Assembly: GCA_934546685.1 (NCBI GenBank)
Contig: CAKTEB010000069.1
Span: 1 to 13,258, forward strand
Source of the DNA: an uncultured Oscillospiraceae bacterium
GTDB taxonomy: Bacteria > Bacillota > Clostridia > Oscillospirales > Oscillospiraceae
DNA: 13,258 bases
Direction of reading: 5' to 3'
A program made the position numbers and the translations under genes. How positions within the stretch are numbered: position 1 is the stretch's first letter; each line of letters begins with the position of its first letter. Below the pieces are notes generated by a model that was not told the origin of the DNA, did not search any database, and saw only the letters and a list, made by a program, of their open reading frames with translations. Of the stretch, positions 13,182-13,258 are shown one piece after another.

Positions 13182-13258
13182 GCTGCGAAGCAAGTCCCCT
13201 TGGGGGGCGCCCCGGAGGGACTGCAAAGCAGGCCCGTAGGAAGTACCCTTGGGGTGCG
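13182..13258. other. Gene-free end with short GC-rich repeats
   Basis: The end of the window holds two related pieces, AAGTCCCCTTGGGGGGCGCC and AAGTACCCTTGGGGTGCG, each with a CCTTGGGG core. They look like the start of a dispersed or tandem repeat that continues outside. No ORF is supported. Confidence 0.45.

Noticed and set aside
1..13258. CRISPR array, tRNA, rRNA or prophage/integrase content
   Set aside because: No regularly spaced repeats, no cloverleaf-like sequence and no phage or transposase protein were found.

Overview
The window looks like a chromosomal segment of a GC-rich gut Firmicute, most likely a clostridium of the Oscillospiraceae type. That placement is an inference. It rests on strong AGGAGG-type ribosome binding sites, a DUF4830 protein, an FMN-riboswitch-controlled ECF S component of the RibU type, the greA-lysS pairing and high-GC codon use. 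No rRNA, tRNA, CRISPR array, transposase or integrase was seen.

Layout. Positions 1-460 hold no gene but carry two short repeat families. Positions 427-827 look like a compact type I toxin-antitoxin locus: a 28-codon hydrophobic peptide on + and a convergent small RNA on -, each with its own promoter and nearly the same 5' stem-loop. Next comes a large iron-sulfur flavoenzyme of the old-yellow-enzyme/2,4-dienoyl-CoA-reductase type on - (852-2867). The divergent region 2868-3235 contains a 161-bp inverted-repeat element. It is followed by a promoter, FMN riboswitch, terminator and ribU on + (3180-4165). Directly after ribU is a second copy of the small RNA (4188-4315) with no toxin opposite it, then a second copy of the hairpin repeat. 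A DUF4830 membrane-anchored protein (-) and an RsuA-type rRNA pseudouridine synthase (+) diverge around 5035-5103. An orphan MsmK/UgpC-type sugar ABC ATPase follows, closed by a strong terminator.

From 7220 to 12354 lies a co-directional series: a CdaR/PucR-type regulator, an unlisted 36-residue membrane peptide, a CtpA-type S41 protease, greA and lysS, closed by a terminator. The LysRS carries an extra C-terminal tRNA-binding OB domain of the Trbp111/MetRS-tail type. A YczE/YitT-like membrane protein ends the coding part. A 63-bp repeat at 13119-13181 is the inverted copy of 40-103, so the two copies bracket almost the whole window.

The least ordinary content is in the gaps. There is the toxin/small-RNA locus and its orphan RNA copy, a two-hairpin repeat whose stems covary between copies, a MITE-like inverted repeat with a solitary end elsewhere, and the bracketing repeat pair. 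The protein genes are mostly housekeeping or transport; the LysRS fusion and the atypical flavoenzyme active site are the main oddities among them.
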